Shown: in pieces, positions 12,476 to 24,188 of the stretch
Position numbering within the stretch: the stretch's first letter is position 1
Layout: each line of letters opens with the position of its first letter
NCBI GenBank assembly: GCA_030737875.1
Contig: CM060919.1
Location: forward strand, 804,309,160-804,373,159
DNA: 64,000 nt
Source: Allium sativum
Lineage: Eukaryota; Streptophyta; Magnoliopsida; Asparagales; Amaryllidaceae
Reading direction: 5' to 3'
The notes under the pieces: model-generated
What the model was told of the DNA's origin: nothing
Databases searched by the model: none
What the model saw: only the letters and a program-made list of their open reading frames with translations
Made by a program: the position numbers and the translations under genes

Positions 12476-12570
12476 ATAAAATCCTTTGATTTTATAAATA
12501 ATTTCTTTTACAAAATCCCTTGAATTTTATAAATAGTTTCTTCTATAAAATCCTTTGATTTTATAAATAT
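12476..12570. repeat. Three-unit repeat of an ATAAAATC...GATTTTAT palindrome
   Basis: Three units each contain ATAAAATC, a CTTT-type loop and GATTTTAT. Confidence 0.75.
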
Positions 12571-14050
12571 ATTATTTTCCATATACAGTTATAAAATTCC
12601 CATTTTACATCCCAGTATTACTTATGGTATTTTAGAAATACCAAATCATAGTGTCAATGTCATCCCCATATACAAAATCAATCACATAAAATATATCACA
12701 TCAAATATCACAATATATGAAAATAAACAATAATAATATATGAGGAATCCCGTTGGATCCTTTCAACCTATTTCCTTGCATCCACAGATGTTAAACAAAT
12801 ATAAATAACATCAACTTTATTTCAATATGAAACATTCTGATAAACAGAATCAATATTTGATTAATGATATATATATATATGTCGTTATCCATAATTTCAA
12901 CCAGTCAATTAACAGCTCATCCAAACAATCAACACACAACAATCAATCATCATTTATAAATTCTAAACATACATTATAAAAATATAAACTGATCAAAGTT
13001 AGTGAGATTTACTCACATTGGACGGTTATCGTTAAATAACGATGGCTGTCGGTTAATCCAGACAGACAATTTATTTCGTTATAAATTGTAACGAGCTCCA
13101 ATTCTCTCCCAGTCAGTTTCATTGTGTATCCCTCGTACATACGATCCCAACGGATCAAATTTTGCGAAATTCTGATAAAGCATGTGCAAGTTATCAAAAT
13201 TATAAGGTGATACATTAATTTACTTAAATTGAAACTTAAATTTTAATTTCTACTGGGCCTAACCATTTAAATACGGCCCATCCACCCTTGCACAATCTAG
13301 ACCCGCATGTCCCCCACCCTTTCTTCTATCTGTATCCACGCAATAGAGAACCGTAGGCCAAAGTTACATTATACCTTTCAACAGTTTAAATATCATTTCT
13401 TAAATATAATTAACCAACCATTTCATGATCAGGTTTATAACGTTAATCCCTTCCACTAACCCGCCCATTGGTTCTTCTTCCTCTTGTCAGTATTCCAACC
13501 CAACTTCTCTCCACCATTGCCAAACATTTGCTCCATTGTTCCTCCTCCTCCTCACAACTATAAATCCCAAAAAAATTACCAATATTCCTCTAGTCACAAG
13601 CTCTCTCTTCTCGTACTATTCACCTCAATCTCGACGTCAACAGACAGATCGAGCTCTACAGGACTTTATGCTCACCTACAGGAGAAAGCGCGACATTTAT
13701 GGTCACGAAATTTTACAAAAAAATGACACGAGGTGCTAAATAATACCACGAATCCAATTGCGAGTTTCATTTCTCCATTTGATGCTCAAGACTCTCAAAC
13801 AACGTAACCCTAGCTCACATTGCTGACCCTCGACCTCCCAAAACATGAATCACACTCAGCCAGACAAGTACTAGATCAAAGCTCATTCAATGTTGAATTC
13901 ATATATACACATATTATGATTTATATGATTTTAATCGATTTGTTGAGGATTTTAAAAGATGTTTATTTTCACGCTTTGGTTTTTCCTGGAGGCGGCATAC
14001 TTTGTTAACCGTGGAAATGAAAAGTATTAGGTTTAGGGATAGTGAGAGGG

Positions 14051-14060
14051 TATTTATAGG
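14051..14060 (-). promoter_or_regulatory. TATA box of the putative LTR
   Basis: The minus strand reads CCTATAAATA within an AT-rich U3-like stretch about 1.06 kb from the putative LTR start at 15119. Confidence 0.5.
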
Positions 14061-15119
14061 ATAGTTTAATATTTTTTTAATCAATTATTATATTTATTTT
14101 TAATACAACGTTGTTTGCATTTGTCCTTTAAAATCCATACGATCACATATAATATCCAAATTCGACAAAAATGGACATGAAGCTACAGTTTGACATTACA
14201 GATCCAACAAAACTTGTTTCGTCGAATTCCGAGTCCGTTTGCTCACACAACGTATTTTTAAAGTCAAATAATTGACTATTTTTCGCATTTAAATTCTGCA
14301 TGGCCACACACTGACTCAAAAAATCACGGAAATTGAAATCTAACAATAATTTAATATTCCAGATCCAACAAAATTAATTTGGTCGAAAACGGAGGTCGTT
14401 TGCAAAACTAGCTATTTTTAAAGCTCTAAATAAACCCATTTTAAATATTAATATTTTAATAATAATTAAATTTAATATTAATAAATTAATATTATTGTGT
14501 ATATTCACATATGATATAATACAACTCCAAAATATTCCTATATGAATTTATAACTCGACATTTCAAATCCAGATTAAATCAGTATTTAAGTTATATTTAA
14601 AATCCATTTATAATATAAATAAATGTTTATAAATTATAAAGAAATTCCATAGCGACTTTTCGAAAATTTGATTTGGGCACAACTCACAATCTACACGACG
14701 AAATCTCGATTTTTCTCTTATACTTCACTAGCTCCGAACGTTTCTTGTTTCACAGAAATCCGGCTTAAAACAAATTCTGTATATTCATTTAAAGTTCGAA
14801 TCGCCAAATTACGAACTGCCACGCCATTTCGGGCTCGATTATAATTATAATATAAATTATACATTCAACTGACATTTATAAATAAATTCGTTAACACAAT
14901 TCAATTCTAATCTGAATTATATATTTTAAATTGGCCAATTCACACAATATTGTCAATTCAACTTAATTTCGATTATTTTGGAATTAAGTATATTATTCTG
15001 CTATTTATATTAATTAAATATTCAATATTATTTAATTAAATAACCATTTAAATCTCTAAATCACTATTTAAATAATTAAATAAATTAATTATTATATCGC
15101 TAAAAATACGGGTCGTTAC

Positions 15120-17900
15120 AATCTGGGTGGAATAACATAAACGAAACCTATTGTATAGCTCACAGTGCAGAGATTAAATATGATAGAACATATACAACAG
15201 GCAGTAATGGTGAAACATCATTGAACAGAATCTAAACTTTCATAAAATCATGAAAGAAAATATCCATACATCATACTGGATTACATCATCAAATTCTGTA
15301 CAAGAAGCCTCACTACAAGATCACTTGGAGCAGCATACATAAAACATGAAAGAAGAAACAACAAGATATGTATAGTAGAAAATAATAGATAAGCCTCCTT
15401 CTCATCGTCGCTCTGTAGCATCGTCCTCATCAAGATCTACAACCTGTCACCTGCTGCCTAGTTTGCCCAACATCAATGGATGAACAACCCAAGGTAATAA
15501 GAGGGAACATAAAACCTTGAGTCAGACAATAGTCTTAATGAGCAATAAAAAAACTATCTAACATCATCAATATAGTATAAGAATAGGTAGATCAATAATA
15601 TAATCTATCAACATCAACAGAGAAGAAACCCAAACCCGCCTCCTCCACATCTAACAACGATAACCTTTACAAATAATCAGAAGAAAACAAACAGCAGTAG
15701 ACATAACAACCAATTATCCAACAAAGATCAACCTGATTGAGATCAACATCCCCTAAGCACAAGCCCTGAAGGCCTTAAACAACATCAGAAAAGTACCCAA
15801 GAGATGCTCCTTTGATGTCGAAAATCTACACAAGACGATACAAACAAAACAATCAACATCCATGACTCTGACTATCACTGCTTATCCTGCCTTGAAACCA
15901 TCGCTAATCATATGACTGTCCCACTTTACCATCCGTCAAGGGCTAATGGCAACCCCAGTTCTAGAAAAACTCCATACATCTTTCATTGATATGTATATAG
16001 GTCTTTCATCGATACCCAGGGTACTCGAAAAATCATCTAGTTTTTTAGGTGACCCTATTATACCCCTTCTTTGAGTCCGCTACAACCTCCGACTGACGAT
16101 AATCCCTCGCCCTTCTATAACTCTAGTCGTCATCATCGACGACTATCGATAAACTCAAGCGCCTTCTCGAGCGACCATTATCCACAAACTCAAACATCCT
16201 TGAGTCGTCTCCACATTCGTTACATTTCATCGATCAACGAACACTTCACAACGCTTCAAACATCCCACCTTGAATTTATCTTGAAGCCACACCCATCGTC
16301 GAACCAAAATAACATTATTTGGTTAATGTCACACATAAATAACGTTTACCCGGCTAAACCACTTTTGAATGATCTAAGATATGCTCACGGTCCATCAAAA
16401 TTTACACAGCGTTCATCTTTTTGCTATGTATAACGTTCTATCCCCCTTTTATAGAGTTTTAGGAAAACGCTGTGAACCATCAATATCCAAAACTAAGGCT
16501 GATCCATCGGATCGCTCGATTCATTCGTGTGCAGCTTGCCCGATCCATACTTTTCCATGCGCTCCACACAACTTCCACTGATCCACGAAGCAGATGCTCC
16601 ATCTTTACTTTGGAGGATCCACCAAGGCAAAGCATTGATCCATAACCGGCAAGCCACCGATCCACTCGTTTTCACGTTTCGTGCTCCTCAGTGATGGATC
16701 GCTCTGCCCTGTTCATAAGATTTCTACGGGACAATCTAGTTTTTCTCCAGGTGCACACCGCAGATCCACCGATGGATCGCTCTGCTCGATCCATCACATT
16801 ATGCCACCAATCCATCGAATTTCACCTGGCCCGATCCATTAAGCTACCATGTTCTCTTCTTGCCAATTGATCCATGCAAACACCACTGATCCAACGTAAA
16901 ACTCGAGCCGATCCACCCAAATACATCAAAAGGTCCGATCCACTATTTTGACTTCATGTTTATGCAATCCGATCTGATCATCACAACTCGACCAATTCCA
17001 ACAACCAATCAATAACACAATCAAGCAATGATCAAACAAACATTAGCACAATGAATATTATCATACAATCATATAGAATTCACCAAATCATGATTAAAAA
17101 TAAACGAACCAATAAATGGATCTAAACTTGCATAAACACATGAATTAACATATGAACTTACCGTTATAATCTTGCTAGATTAGATCCTTTGGTGATTCAA
17201 ATTAAATATATACTTATATTGATTAGATCTAGGTGAAAACGATTTGAAATGATGAAAATAAGATCAAACAAACCCATATACATGATTGAATCTGTGTGAG
17301 AGATGCTTATCACTCACCAAATCCACGAAATAGCTTGAAAACGATGAATCTCTAACCGAACAGCAAAGAAAGGCCTTCGAATCAATCATTTTGATGCGCT
17401 CTACCTTTCTTCGATGTTGATCTTCAATCTTCTAATGTAGATCTATGAATGAAATGAAGTGGAGAGGTATTTGATGGAGTAGGGAGAATCACAAACTCCA
17501 ACCAAATAGAGAAATGAAGAAACTAAAAAATTCTCCTTGCCTCTACCCTCCTATTTGTAGCCAACGGCCCCTAGCCTTAATGGGCCTCACTAATCATCCC
17601 ACTAATGACTAATTAGTCTATCCAGAAGATGTGTAGCACTAAAACAACGATTTCTCCCAAACCGCTGAACCAAATCTTTAATGTGACCATTTACGGAATT
17701 GGAAACACCATTTCCGATCCAATGAATTTGATTCTAGCTCCTGATTCGATCTCATTCAAAAGTTATTCCCTAAACAAAAACAACAGGGCAGACTGGTCAC
17801 AAATAAAATTGGTAAAAACCGTGGACATGTATCACATTCTCATGAACAACATATCAAAATATGAGAATGATCTGATCCTTGAGGAATTAAATAAAAATAT
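15120..17900. other. Unresolved, probably retrotransposon-derived non-coding sequence
   Basis: No reading frame resembles a protein. A TATA-like CTACAAATAGG lies on the minus strand at 17560-17550, followed leftward by a dense GATCCA cluster (16480-16930). A promoter followed by a motif-rich stretch recalls the two LTRs to the left, so this may be a third minus-strand LTR, but I cannot find its ends. Confidence 0.35.
16480..16930. repeat. Dense cluster of GATCCA/TGGATC words
   Basis: More than a dozen GATCCA or GATCCAT/C words occur in about 450 bp at irregular spacing. Some sit in a longer shared phrase (GATGGATCGCTCTGC, seen twice near 16693 and 16771). Confidence 0.7.
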
Positions 17901-18661
17901 TTTACGATCCTCCAATAAGTAAAATACAAGTCATTATAGTACACGAAGTCTTGAATCGAAGGAGATCCTCCCTGCTTATCTTAGCTTGAATAGGGTTCCA
18001 GCTCAGATCGAATGAAACTCCAGCTCGGGTCGAAGACCACACTTGAGTAAAAACAGGGTTCTGGTTCGAACAGAGCCTTGGGTCAAACGAAATTCGGGTT
18101 GAACAACTCAGGTCGAATGAGACTCGACCCAACCTAGACAGTTACCTGAACGTGGCTAGTGGACCTATTTTCATGGCATGCTCCCATGTAAACCTGGTTC
18201 AGGATCCACCTGGCATGCACGAACCGAAGAGGTTGTTTGCACGATCCCCGCAATAATCCGTGCTCTTCTGAATGGCTGCCACGTGGCCATTCGACCCGAA
18301 GCATGTTGTAGCCTATAAATACATGCTTTGAAGGCATATCAAAGGACCTTTTTGGCCAGCAAGGTATGCATGACTATGCCATGGTTGCCGCCAACTTTAT
18401 TCTCGAAATATGAGTTACATTCATGATGGTAATTCGAAATCATCAACACAAAGAGTGTTGTAATAGAGATTCTGACAATCTCATTCATTGTAACTCCAAT
18501 TTCCTGACATTATTGGAAGAATATGAAGTGTATGTAGGCTCGTTAATGCTGAACCACTATAAAAGTGTTGTTGTCTTGCTTTTCCTTGCTTTTTCAGTTA
18601 TTTCTTTATGTTTCATGCTCTAAACATGACTTTCTGGGTGTTAATGTCATTTTTTGGTTTA
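17901..18661 (+). other. Unresolved, LTR-like promoter region on the plus strand
   Basis: A plus-strand TATA box, CCTATAAATAC, lies at 18312-18322, preceded by a CCACGTGG E-box/G-box-like word near 18280. The stretch 17980-18130 repeats GGTCGAA/GGTTCGAA-type words. This suggests the U3/R part of an LTR, but neither end is recognisable. Confidence 0.35.
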
Positions 18662-18717
18662 ACAATTTGATTTTACTTAGATACTCTCTTATATAGTAAT
18701 AACATCTTTTTTAGTTT

Positions 18718-19185
18718 CTAGAGATTCCTCTTGTAGAACATCACTTTAGCAGCAGGTTGATTATTAAATGCATTTTCCATGGTCTGCCATATATCATTGG
18801 CTGATTTATATCCTATAACTTGTAGCAAGGGATTCTGGCAAATAGAAGAAAAGAGCCGAGAACTAATTAAACTACCTTGTATATGATATTTGTTGTATTC
18901 TTCATTAGTAATAACTCTGTTGGCTTGATTAACAGTGAATTTTGGTGGTACTTCCATTGTCCCCATTACTAAACCTTCTAAGCCATAACCCTATATGGAT
19001 GTTTCAATGCGTAGCTTCGAAAGAAGATAATTGTTTTCATTTAGTTGAGCTGTGATTAACTTAGGTTTCGGACTGACAAATGTTTTTATTAAACAGTCTA
19101 CAGTTTTGCCTTCATCTGTAGAGCCGATTGAGGGATTTGAAGTTGCGGGCCATGATGATGAAACTGAGAAGAGCAAGAAGATCAA
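18718..19185 (-). pseudogene. Copia gag fragment (copy A)
   Basis: The frame at 19185-18991 carries PKPKLITAQLNENNYLLSKL. After a stop the frame resumes at 18966-18718 with MGTMEVPPKFT and NPLLQVIGYKSANDIWQTME, a Copia-type gag (UBN2/retrotran_gag family). Two in-frame interruptions and the loss of everything downstream make it a pseudogene. Copy B (38300-39080) preserves more of the gene. Confidence 0.7.
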
Positions 19186-19565
19186 GAAATGCTGGTAAGG
19201 AAGAAAGGAAGGTTGTCAAGGCTTTGACTGCTTCAGTCAAAGACTTAAAGATGATGAAGTGTTCTCTATTTTGGGTTTCTGATATGACATGATTTCTTGA
19301 ACTCTTAAATGGTTTTCTTGATTTCTCTTGCAAAAAAGTCGATCCAATGTAAGATGCAGTCACAGAATCATGCACAGGTGAGACACCGAAATAGTTGCAG
19401 CCATGTAATAATTTTGTTATGGCTTGGCACTTAAAAGATGATGAAATTTTTTTTGAGGAGAGGAAAATCAAATCAAATGATGAACCAAGAACTGATGAGT
19501 TGATTTAAAATCACAAAAACTGGATTGAGATGTTGTCAAGCAATGTATCTGCTCTGACACCAAGT

Positions 19566-19775
19566 TAAAATATGAAGAAATGTTGCTCTAATATTGAAAC
19601 AAACTTTATTCAATTATAAGACTTGATTTCAGAGTGTAAAAACATTGTATTAGAGAGATATACCCAATGGGTATATATATTTGTAGAGATGGGCTTTAAG
19701 TACGACCCAAATGTAATAAAAGAAAAAACAAGTGGTACACAGCCGCTTTAACATAACTACAGCAATACACGAACA
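19566..19775 (-). repeat. LTR of the decayed Copia element (copy A)
   Basis: About 210 bp between the PBS-like site and a GAACA end. On the minus strand it starts TGTTCGTG. It lacks the MITE present in copy B; the undisturbed target word GTAAAAAC is at 19636-19643. Confidence 0.6.
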
Positions 19776-20173
19776 ATTTATAGTTCATTGTATACAAAGA
19801 ACCTACTTTAGCCTTAAGCAAAAATCATGTTACAAGTCGATTTGATCAATTGAACTAATGACAACCGCATAAGTTTTACATTAATTGTTTATTGTGGTGG
19901 CTGATCCCGGTTTCACATGAAGCTTGCGTATGTATATGCATGGATGGTACAACCTATTATTTGACATAATTTCAGAAATTTCCACTGCAGTTTTCCATAT
20001 AAATGTCCTCGACATCTCAGTCTAAACTACTCTCTCATGTATCAACAAACATACTCACAAAAACAAACAAAAATTGCACCAAACATCATTATCATCCAGG
20101 ATAAGATGCTAATCCCTATTTCCAAACTCATGAAGTGAAGCAAATAAGAATGTGTAAGCTCACAACAACCAAG
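19776..20173 (-). other. Duplicated peroxidase 3' flank
   Basis: This aligns with 40273-40644, the downstream flank of the intact peroxidase, with scattered substitutions and small indels. There is no gene of its own. Confidence 0.8.
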
Positions 20174-20213
20174 CTAATTAACAACCCTACAATCCTCCCT
20201 AACCTCACCGCTC
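20174..20213 (-). pseudogene. Last codons of a duplicated peroxidase gene
   Basis: The minus strand encodes SGEVREDCRVVN and a stop, identical to the C-terminus of the peroxidase at 40645-41783. It is cut at 20213, where Copia sequence begins, so only about a dozen codons of this gene copy remain. The junction carries a 13-bp filler (see findings). Confidence 0.85.
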
Positions 20214-20428
20214 TCATCCTCCATTGTTCCTCATCAGAACAGCTTTCATCCTCCATTGCCACTTCACGAAGTCTTTATCCCCATTCCATCTTTCTATTGC
20301 TAATTGAGATCCTACTGCCATATATGTCCCTTTGACATATGGCCTTGATACAATTGCTGAATTCTCCTCATCTCCTACCATAATGCCTAATACCCTTTCT
20401 CAATCAACCTCGTAGCTCTGATACCAAT

Positions 20429-21081
20429 TGTTGGGGAAAAGTTTCCTAAAACGCCTTCAGAATAAAACACAACGTTGTAGAAAAACAAATAGGAACAAAT
20501 TGATGGTGAGGCAAAACAAACAACAGATAGTCACCAGCAAAATAATCACAGATCAAGCAATAAAATAAATAACACAAGAGATTTATAGTGGTTCCACTAA
20601 CGTCTTGTTAGTGTACGTCCACTTGGGGAAAGGAGATTTTATTCCTTTTCTAAATAAGAAAATATTACAAGACTGATAATAGAGAAGAAGAAATAAAACT
20701 TTGAGAGATGTACCATACATTTACCTAATCCCTATCCTTATATAAGGATTAATACTTGGGGTTGAAGTTATTGATTTATGGTTATAAATCAATGCGTAAT
20801 TAATTCTCCAATCAGAGAATTATTTCCTTACTTCAATATCCCAAAAGAAACTTCTTCACATTCTTCCACTTATGTAGGTAATTTACTGCCCTGTCTAATT
20901 TTACAAAAATGAGGCAATAAATTTTCTGATATCGTTTAAATCTTCTGCAATTGGAAATATTATATTACTCAAATTAACAAAATTTCCCAAATCTTCTCTA
21001 AATCAGAATATTGTATCACCATAATCAAAAATATCTTCCAAATCTTCTGTAAATGGAAATATTGTATCACAAATTCTAACA
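20429..21081 (-). repeat. Copia array LTR1
   Basis: It starts TGTTGGGG and ends TCTAACA on the plus strand (653 bp). It is flanked on the left by the PBS (CTCTGATACCA at 20416-20426) of the truncated third interior and on the right by a polypurine tract (AAGGTGGAGAT on the minus strand, 21082-21092). Confidence 0.88.
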
Positions 21082-21386
21082 ATCTCCACCTTGATACTAT
21101 ATTTTCTTGGAACCATACCAACTCCACCTACATCCTCTTACTCTAAGCATCTTCTCGGACAAGACACCATGGTTACTTTCCCCAATGAGCTTCGGCATGG
21201 CCATCACCCATTACACTTTGTCAACAAACTCCGACAATGCCACCGCCTGCCAACAAAGTGTTCAAAGTAACCCCTTCTTGTAAGACCTATCAATCTTCAC
21301 CATGAAAACAAATGTCTCCATGAACCATCTCAGCTCTCTCCTCACACCGTGCCACCGCGTGGCACCTAGCATTTCGATAAGCAATT

Positions 21387-22060
21387 TCAGCTCGAGCAAT
21401 GCCCAAACTTAACAGTCTGTAAAGACTTATGCATATCCACTGCTTTTTTCTTTAATCTCTGACCAACTTCAGATGATCCCTTCTTCTGCTTATCAAGTAC
21501 ATCCTCTTTGAAAAATCCCACCTTGTTGAAGCTCCCCCCTTTGATCATATTATGCCTATGCAGTAAATCAAAGTCCCTTCTCGTATGTCTAGCTTTGACA
21601 TCTTTTGCATGAGAACTGTAGACTCCAACCCTTGAATCTCCAAGTATAGTGCTTCCCCTCAGGAAATACAAATTATGAAACATATCTCCCTTCATCACTA
21701 CAAATGCACCCTTGGAAACCCGTAGACAATCCTTATCAACAGTCACCTCGCATCCTTTGTGTGCCAACTGCCCAAGAGATATCATTGACTTCCGAAGTCC
21801 TGGAACATAATGGACACCTGTCAAGATGCGTATTACCCCGTCATACATGCGAATCTGCACAGTACCTTCGCCCATGACTCTCCAACTAGCATCATTTCCC
21901 ATAAGAATCAGTTCCCCCTTTTCTTTTAAAAGAATTAATATAATTATTATTAGGTGTCATATGAAACGACGCCTCCGTATCTAGCACCAAATGGTCTAAT
22001 ACATCTGATACTACCACTGTCAACAAGTCATCAGACAAAAATTTCTCCACCGCAACCAAT
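21387..22060 (-). pseudogene. Copia protease and GAG-pre-integrase segment (left interior)
   Basis: The frame 21902-21387 (171 residues) has VHYVPGLRKSMISLGQL, the Copia protease C-terminal block, then LLHRHNMIKGG-type pre-integrase sequence. Just upstream (about 21980-21970) the active site reads DTEASFHMTP where the right interior has DTGASFHMTP, so the catalytic DTG became DTE. No integrase follows. The copy could not make active protease. Confidence 0.75.
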
Positions 22061-22072
22061 GAATTTCCGGCT

Positions 22073-22866
22073 TCAATTTTTTTTCTTCAAGTCTGGACAA
22101 TCTCTCTTCCAATGGCCTAGTTTCTTGCAAATATAGCACTTCCCATCTCTTGACTTTATTTTCTTCTTCTTCTCCCCTATCCCCATACCAACTAATAAGG
22201 CTTTCGTACTACTTCCTCCTTTAACTTCACTTAACCCCTTCATCTGATCCCTCAAGTCCTCAAATAGAAGTCCTGCCTTCACATCATCTACTGTTAGTGT
22301 ATCTCTGGCATAGATAAGACTATTAGTGAAACCTGTGTATCGTTCCGGAAGAGAACACGAAAGAATCATTGCTTTTTGCTCCTCATCCACTTTCAAATCA
22401 GTAGTCTTCATCTTCATCACGAGATCTTCGAAGAAATTTAGATGTGCCTTCACTGAAGTACCCTCTCTCATCCGCATGGTGAAAAACGTCTTTAGCAAAA
22501 TCAGACGGTTGGTTAGTGACTTCTTTAAATAGAGTTTTTCCAGCTTGGTCCAAATGTCCTTAGCAGTGGTTTCACCGCTAATCTTTGAAATGACATTTTC
22601 TCCCATCGCTAATTGTAAAGTAGTAAATGCCCATCGTTCCATCTCTTTCCTTTCCACGGCTGAAATATCATCCGTCAACTCTAAGGAGTAAACACCATAG
22701 GATGAACAATGTTCCTCATCAGAACAGCTTTCATTCTCCATTGCCACTTCTCGAAGTCTTTATTCCCATTCCATCTTTCTATAGCTAACTGAGATCCTAT
22801 TGCCATGTATGTCCCTTTGACATATGGCCTTGATACAATTGCTGAACTCTCCTCATCTCCTACCAT
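22073..22866 (-). pseudogene. Copia gag (left interior)
   Basis: Gag starts MVGDEESSAIV at 22866 and includes ERWNGNKDFEKWQWRMKAV. It shifts frame near 22685 and continues to a CCHC zinc knuckle, CYICKKLGHWKRDC, at about 22135-22094, ending at 22073. The middle matches the UBN2-type Copia gag (LYLKKSLTNRLILLKTFF, LPERYTGF). Gag packages element RNA into virus-like particles. The frame break distinguishes it from the right copy, which reads through this point. Confidence 0.8.
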
Positions 22867-22913
22867 GATGCCTAATACCCTTTCTGAATCAACCTCATAG
22901 CTCTGATACCGAT

Positions 22914-23061
22914 TGTTGGGGAAAAGTTTCCCAAAACGCCTTCGGAATAAAACCCAACCTTGCGGAAAAACAAATAGGAACAGATTGATGGTGAGACAAA
23001 ACAAACAACAGATAGTCACCAGCAAAATAATCACAGATCAAGCAATAAAATAAATAACGCA
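22914..23061 (-). repeat. Copia array LTR2, left part
   Basis: It starts TGTTGGGG just right of the PBS word GCTCTGATACC and is cut at 23061 by the TRIM insertion. It resumes at 35327. Confidence 0.88.
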
Positions 23062-23230
23062 TGTAACACCCCTAAGTTCCACATCGTGGAAGCCTATGTG
23101 AAGTGTGTACTTATATAGTATATCCCATCTCTTACTAATGTCGAGGCCTTTTGAGGAACAAAACCCCACACCTATACGGTGGCTAAGTTAGGGACAATAT
23201 CTTGCGCGAACGGAGGCGCGGGCTGTTATA
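23062..23230 (+). repeat. TRIM 5' LTR
   Basis: TGTAACACCCC...GCTGTTATA, 169 bp. It matches the split 3' LTR except for a few substitutions; the terminal TGTTACA of the 3' LTR is TGTTATA here. Confidence 0.88.
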
Positions 23231-23341
23231 GTGGTATCAGAGCTAATACCCAGCTGGAATCGTCGCTCCTGTGTGGACCACAACGCCTGGGTGAGGTGTT
23301 TGTGAGCCAACGGGGACGTTGGGCTCTGTAGGAGGGGAGAA

Positions 23342-23463
23342 TGTAACACCCCTAAGTTCCACATCGTGGAAGCCTATGTGAAGTGGGTACTTATACAGTA
23401 TATCCCATCTCTTACTAATGTCGAGGCCTTTTGAGGAACAAAACCCCACACCTATACGGTGGC
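23342..23463 (+). repeat. TRIM 3' LTR, first part
   Basis: It is cut after GTGGC by the chromovirus. GTGGC is repeated at 35270-35274 and the LTR continues to TGTTACA at 35321. Confidence 0.88.
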
Positions 23464-23764
23464 TGTAACACCCCGAAAATTATATAACTGTGAAATTAAC
23501 AAATTAAAGTATAATTAATTTGAAATAAAAGAACTAAGGGAAACGGGATACGCCATTGCGTTCGTCTCGGAAAAATACGCGAAATAGAGTCCGAGTTTTC
23601 GAAAAACGGAGTCCGTATGAAGAAGATATGGCATTCAGAAGTTTTGAATCAAATTAAAAATTCAAACAGAATAAAATAATTAAAAATCGGGCCCAGTGGG
23701 CCAGGGCGGATAAACACCCGCCTAGGCCACCCAGGTCGACTGGGCTGTCGACCTGGGCTACCCA

Positions 23765-23796
23765 TGTCGACAGGGCTGTCGACAGCCCTGTCGACA
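23765..23796. repeat. 32-bp perfect GTCGAC palindrome in U3
   Basis: It is centred on GTCGAC (23778-23783), with further GTCGAC words at both arm ends. It sits about 180 bp upstream of the TATA box. The 3' LTR copy is at 32218-32249. Confidence 0.88.
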
Positions 23797-23972
23797 GGTG
23801 TATCGACCTGGTCGAGCCCAGTCAACCTGGCTGGCCAGGTCGGTGTGTGGTCAAAATTCTGTGGTCTGCTTTGTCATTAGGGCTAGGTGGCGGGTTTTTA
23901 TTGGTCTCTCTTCCTAATGAATGGCTACGATCTATCCAAGCAACATCAAGGGTCCTAATCAATTCTTAACCT

Positions 23973-23982
23973 CTATATAAAC
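23973..23982 (+). promoter_or_regulatory. Chromovirus TATA box
   Basis: CTATATAAAC, about 510 bp into the LTR, in the position expected for the end of U3. The 3' LTR equivalent is near 32426-32435. Confidence 0.75.
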
Positions 23983-24182
23983 AACCCTAGACTAAACCCT
24001 AATCTATTCATTCAAATTAAGAACATAGCCGCCATGTTGTTGAGGAACGACTAAGGGTAGCCGCCAACTAGAGAGAGGATTAGGAAGAAAGTTCTAAAGC
24101 CTAAAGCAATTCAAGCAACCTAAAGCCAATCAATTCAACAAAGGAATCATATCTCTTAATTTGAGAATTCGCCGCAACCATT

Positions 24183-24188
24183 GTAAGT
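24183..24188 (+). promoter_or_regulatory. Candidate leader splice donor
   Basis: GTAAGT lies about 200 bp downstream of the TATA box. A pyrimidine-rich TTTTTGTTTCAG ends at 27000, one base before the gag ATG. Together they could bound a 2.8 kb leader intron. The giant-LTR element has a GTAAGT at a similar place (9815-9810, minus). Confidence 0.4.

Larger units (their letters stand above)
10519..15119 (-). mobile_element. Probable LTR (or LTR fragment) of another gypsy-type element
   Basis: The right end reads, on the minus strand, TGTAACGACCCGTATTTTTA, a typical plant gypsy LTR start. A TATA box lies at 14060-14051 (minus). Several tandem and palindromic repeat arrays follow, the same layout as the giant LTR to the left. 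No protein-like frame is present in 4.6 kb. The left end has no LTR terminus, so the giant-LTR element probably inserted into it; the rest would lie outside the window. I see no polypurine tract or PBS at 15119, so it may be a solo LTR. Confidence 0.5.
18662..19775 (-). mobile_element. 5' fragment of a decayed Copia element (copy A)
   Basis: Minus-strand order is LTR (19775 to 19566), PBS-like TGGTGTCAGAGC (19563-19552), leader, then gag down to about 18662, where homology to the second copy (38576-40272) stops. No pol is present. Confidence 0.7.
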
